Assembly: GCA_026826555.1 (NCBI GenBank)
Contig: JAKSZT010053928.1
Span: 1,132,636 to 1,196,635, forward strand
Origin: Tolypeutes matacus
Taxonomy: Eukaryota; Chordata; Mammalia; Cingulata; Chlamyphoridae
Direction: 5' to 3'
DNA: 64,000 bases
The notes beneath the pieces are model-generated. The model was not told the DNA's origin. It did not search any database and worked only from the letters and a program-made list of their open reading frames with translations. This document shows, piece after piece, positions 61,905-64,000 of this stretch (position 1 is its first letter; every line of letters starts with the position of its first letter). Made by a program: the position numbers and the translations under genes.

Positions 61905-62098
61905 AGAGATTCCCGGGGATTGAACCCAGGACCTTGTACATGGGAAGCAGGCCCTCAGCCACTGAGCTATATCTGCTCCCCAACAAGAACTGGTTTTTTC
62001 ATTTGTTTGTTTTGTGTTTTTAGGAGGTAGCAGGGATCAAACCTAGGACTTTATACATGGGAAGCAGGCACTCAACCACTTGAGCTACATCTTCTCCC
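61905..62098 (-). mobile_element. Short dimeric SINE
   Basis: Two reverse tRNA-like units, ending at TGAGCTATATCTGCTCCCC (near 61980) and TGAGCTACATCTTCTCCCC (near 62098), joined by a GTTTGTTTTGTGTTTTT linker. Confidence 0.75.
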
Positions 62099-62244
62099 CT
62101 TCCTGGTATTTCGTAAAGATGAATTTGGTATCTATGTGGATGGGAAATGGCTCAAGGAATACAAAGGAAGGAGACTTAGCTATTTTCCCTCAGATAGTTG
62201 TAACTGAATACTTTTTTTTTTTTAATAAACAAAGGAGAAAATCT

Positions 62245-62480
62245 CAATGTATTAGGGCTCTGTAGGGAAACAGAACCAACACGAGATATATTAAATATTA
62301 TGAGATTTTTATAAGAATTGTCTCATGTGACTGTGGGGTCAAGCAAGTCCAAATTCCATAGGGCAGGCCACAAGTTAGGAAGTCTGATAAGGGTTTTTTG
62401 ATGAATTACCCAGGAGAAACTGGTTGGCTGAAATAGAGATGGAAATTCTTCCGACTGCTGAATAATATTTTGACAACCAT
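62245..62480. repeat. Interspersed repeat-like sequence, family unsure
   Basis: TAGGGCTCTGTAGGGAAACA then ACTGTGGGGTCAAGCAAGTC resembles a common mammalian repeat. I cannot assign the family. Confidence 0.4.
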
Positions 62481-63764
62481 TATTGTGACTTTCTCTTTTG
62501 CTTTTCTCAGTCTGTGGTCCTTACTGTCATTGGCAGTGGTGTCCATCTAGGTGGCAGAAATGAGAAATTAGGATTGAAATGGAAAGGATGCAAAAAGAAA
62601 AAGCTAGATGATACTCAGCTTCTGAAAGCAAAATAGCATCAAGCATATGTCAGTGCCTTGCAAGCTGAGTTTTTATCATGAGAGAATTTTCCAAATTCCT
62701 TTCCCTCTTTAATATATCACTGACTGAACCAGGAGGGGTCAGCTCATAAAGTTTTGTGGTTTAGAGAGGCTTCTCTCTGTATGTTAGCAAAGCTACAAGT
62801 TTTGCTGCATAATAGTAGAAAGAAGAATAAGTTGTCTGCCTGCAAGTAACAAAAAATGTTCCATGTAATAGTGGCTTAAACAAGATAGAAGTTTGCTTCT
62901 CTCACAGTGCAGAAGTCTCTTCAGTCCACGAGGCTGACAGTTCAAGGGTGGTATGGCATTCCACAGTGATAAGAGAATTAGGTTCCTTCAATCTTGTCTG
63001 CTGTGCCATATTCCTAAGGCAACTTCATTGTGCAAGACAGCTGCTGAAATGTTGAGTGCCAGCAACTGTCTACATTCCAGCCAGCAGGAAGCATGAAAGG
63101 GAGAAAGAAGGGCACATCAACTTTCTTTAAGGACACGTCAACGTATGTTGATATCCTATTGGGTGAAAACTGTTTACATGGCCATAACTAACTGCAAGGG
63201 ACATACAGATGTTGGAGAATAACCGCGCTTTCTGCCACAGAAAGAGAGGTAGTTTGAGGAATGAGACATCAAGATGGAGGACAGTACTGAGGGGGAGGCA
63301 ATATAATGGGGGACTCTGGGCAACACCAAAGTAAACCAGTGTGAGGTTATTGAGTCAACAAAAGTGGGTTAAGTTCTGAATACATCAAGGGAATGGGAAA
63401 TGGGTTTGGAGAGCTGAGAAAGTAACAAAAAAACATTCTCTATCTTGTAATTTTGGCAAAGGTTGGTCCTGTCCTCTCTGTACCAAAAATTATGAGGGAA
63501 ATGGCTTCTTCCTTCAAAAAATGAGTCCAGAAAGGGAAGGGAGTCCGATAGATATCTCTCTTCATCAACTTGCCTGAAGACTTAAAGAGTCAGGAAAGGC
63601 CTTCACCTGGACCTCTCATTTGGGACCCAGACCTGTCACCCACAGATGAGAAGCAGTTGGTGAAGGTGTGTACTTTGGGATGTGTGCAGCTCTAATACCT
63701 TCACTTTTAGAAAGGACTATTTTGCTCTGGCCTTCAATTTTTGCCACATGGGCACCACATAATA

Positions 63765-63905
63765 TAGTGGTTTAGAGCAAGGATTTGGGATTGAGATTGT
63801 CCAGATTTGAAACTCAGCACCACCTCTTTCTACTTGTATAACCTGGAGCAATTTACTTAAGTACTCATACATAAAGGGGATAATAATAGTACATTCCTCA
63901 TAGGT
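63765..63905 (+). mobile_element. MIR-type SINE near the window end
   Basis: GTGGTTTAGAGCAAGGATTT, TAACCTGGAGCAATTTACTT and GGGGATAATAATAGTACATT match MIR. A T-run follows. Confidence 0.65.
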
Positions 63906-64000
63906 GTTTTTTTTTTTTTTTAACTTTATTTTGTATATTTAATAATTGAAAACATAAGCAATTAAAAACTAAAAAGTAAACACAGATGAATAAATATGTA

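Larger units (their letters stand above)
48370..64000. other. Intergenic region upstream of HNRNPA3
   Basis: No supported gene. Repeats listed separately account for much of 49830-50030, 51116-51485, 54226-55440, 58510-59420, 60081-60265 and 61002-62480. I recognise nothing in 48370-49830, 50330-51115, 51490-52630, 53120-54225, 55440-57600, 57780-58510, 59420-60080, 60280-61000 or 62480-63760. Part of 62870-63200 may be an old repeat of unknown type. Confidence 0.65.

Overview
This is mammalian nuclear DNA. It shows split genes with GT-AG introns, two CpG islands, and old mammal-wide repeats (MIR-, L2-, L1M- and MER5A-like). The lineage is shown by more than 17 tRNA-derived SINEs of the kind known as DAS-SINEs, so the source is a xenarthran, most likely an armadillo. 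That lineage call rests on remembered repeat families, not on a search.

Layout. (1) 1-1150: a dimeric SINE broken by a younger SINE, then upstream flank. (2) 1150-34190, plus strand: the complete NFE2L2 (NRF2) gene. It has a CpG-island promoter, a 15-codon first exon, a 27.5 kb intron 1 and four further coding exons, giving a 605-residue protein. Intron 1 holds most of the SINEs, a 525-bp hAT element with perfect 8-bp target duplications, a dead RPL37 retrocopy, and an unresolved 10-N gap flanked by a 47-bp duplicate. (3) 34190-41790: the tail-to-tail interval. Its right half is repeat-poor and may be extended 3' UTR of the next gene. (4) 41790-48100, minus strand: the complete HNRNPA3 gene, with ten coding exons plus one non-coding 3' UTR exon, giving 379 residues. 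Its CpG-island promoter carries perfect E-box/CLEAR and CRE palindromes. (5) 48370-64000: intergenic DNA with no supported gene. It holds SINEs, an L2 copy split by a SINE, an L1 3' fragment, a third copy of the hAT element, and a solo LTR with a perfect 5-bp target duplication.

The two genes match the convergent HNRNPA3/NFE2L2 neighbourhood on human chromosome 2q31. NFE2L2 is the KEAP1-controlled CNC-bZIP activator of antioxidant genes. HNRNPA3 is an hnRNP A/B RNA-binding protein. Nothing in the sequence links them functionally beyond adjacency. I found no previously undescribed system. The points most worth a second look are the regulatory palindromes at both promoters, an ARE-like site at the start of NFE2L2 intron 1, the RPL37 retrocopy that carries promoter-like 5' sequence, and the possible long HNRNPA3 3' UTR.
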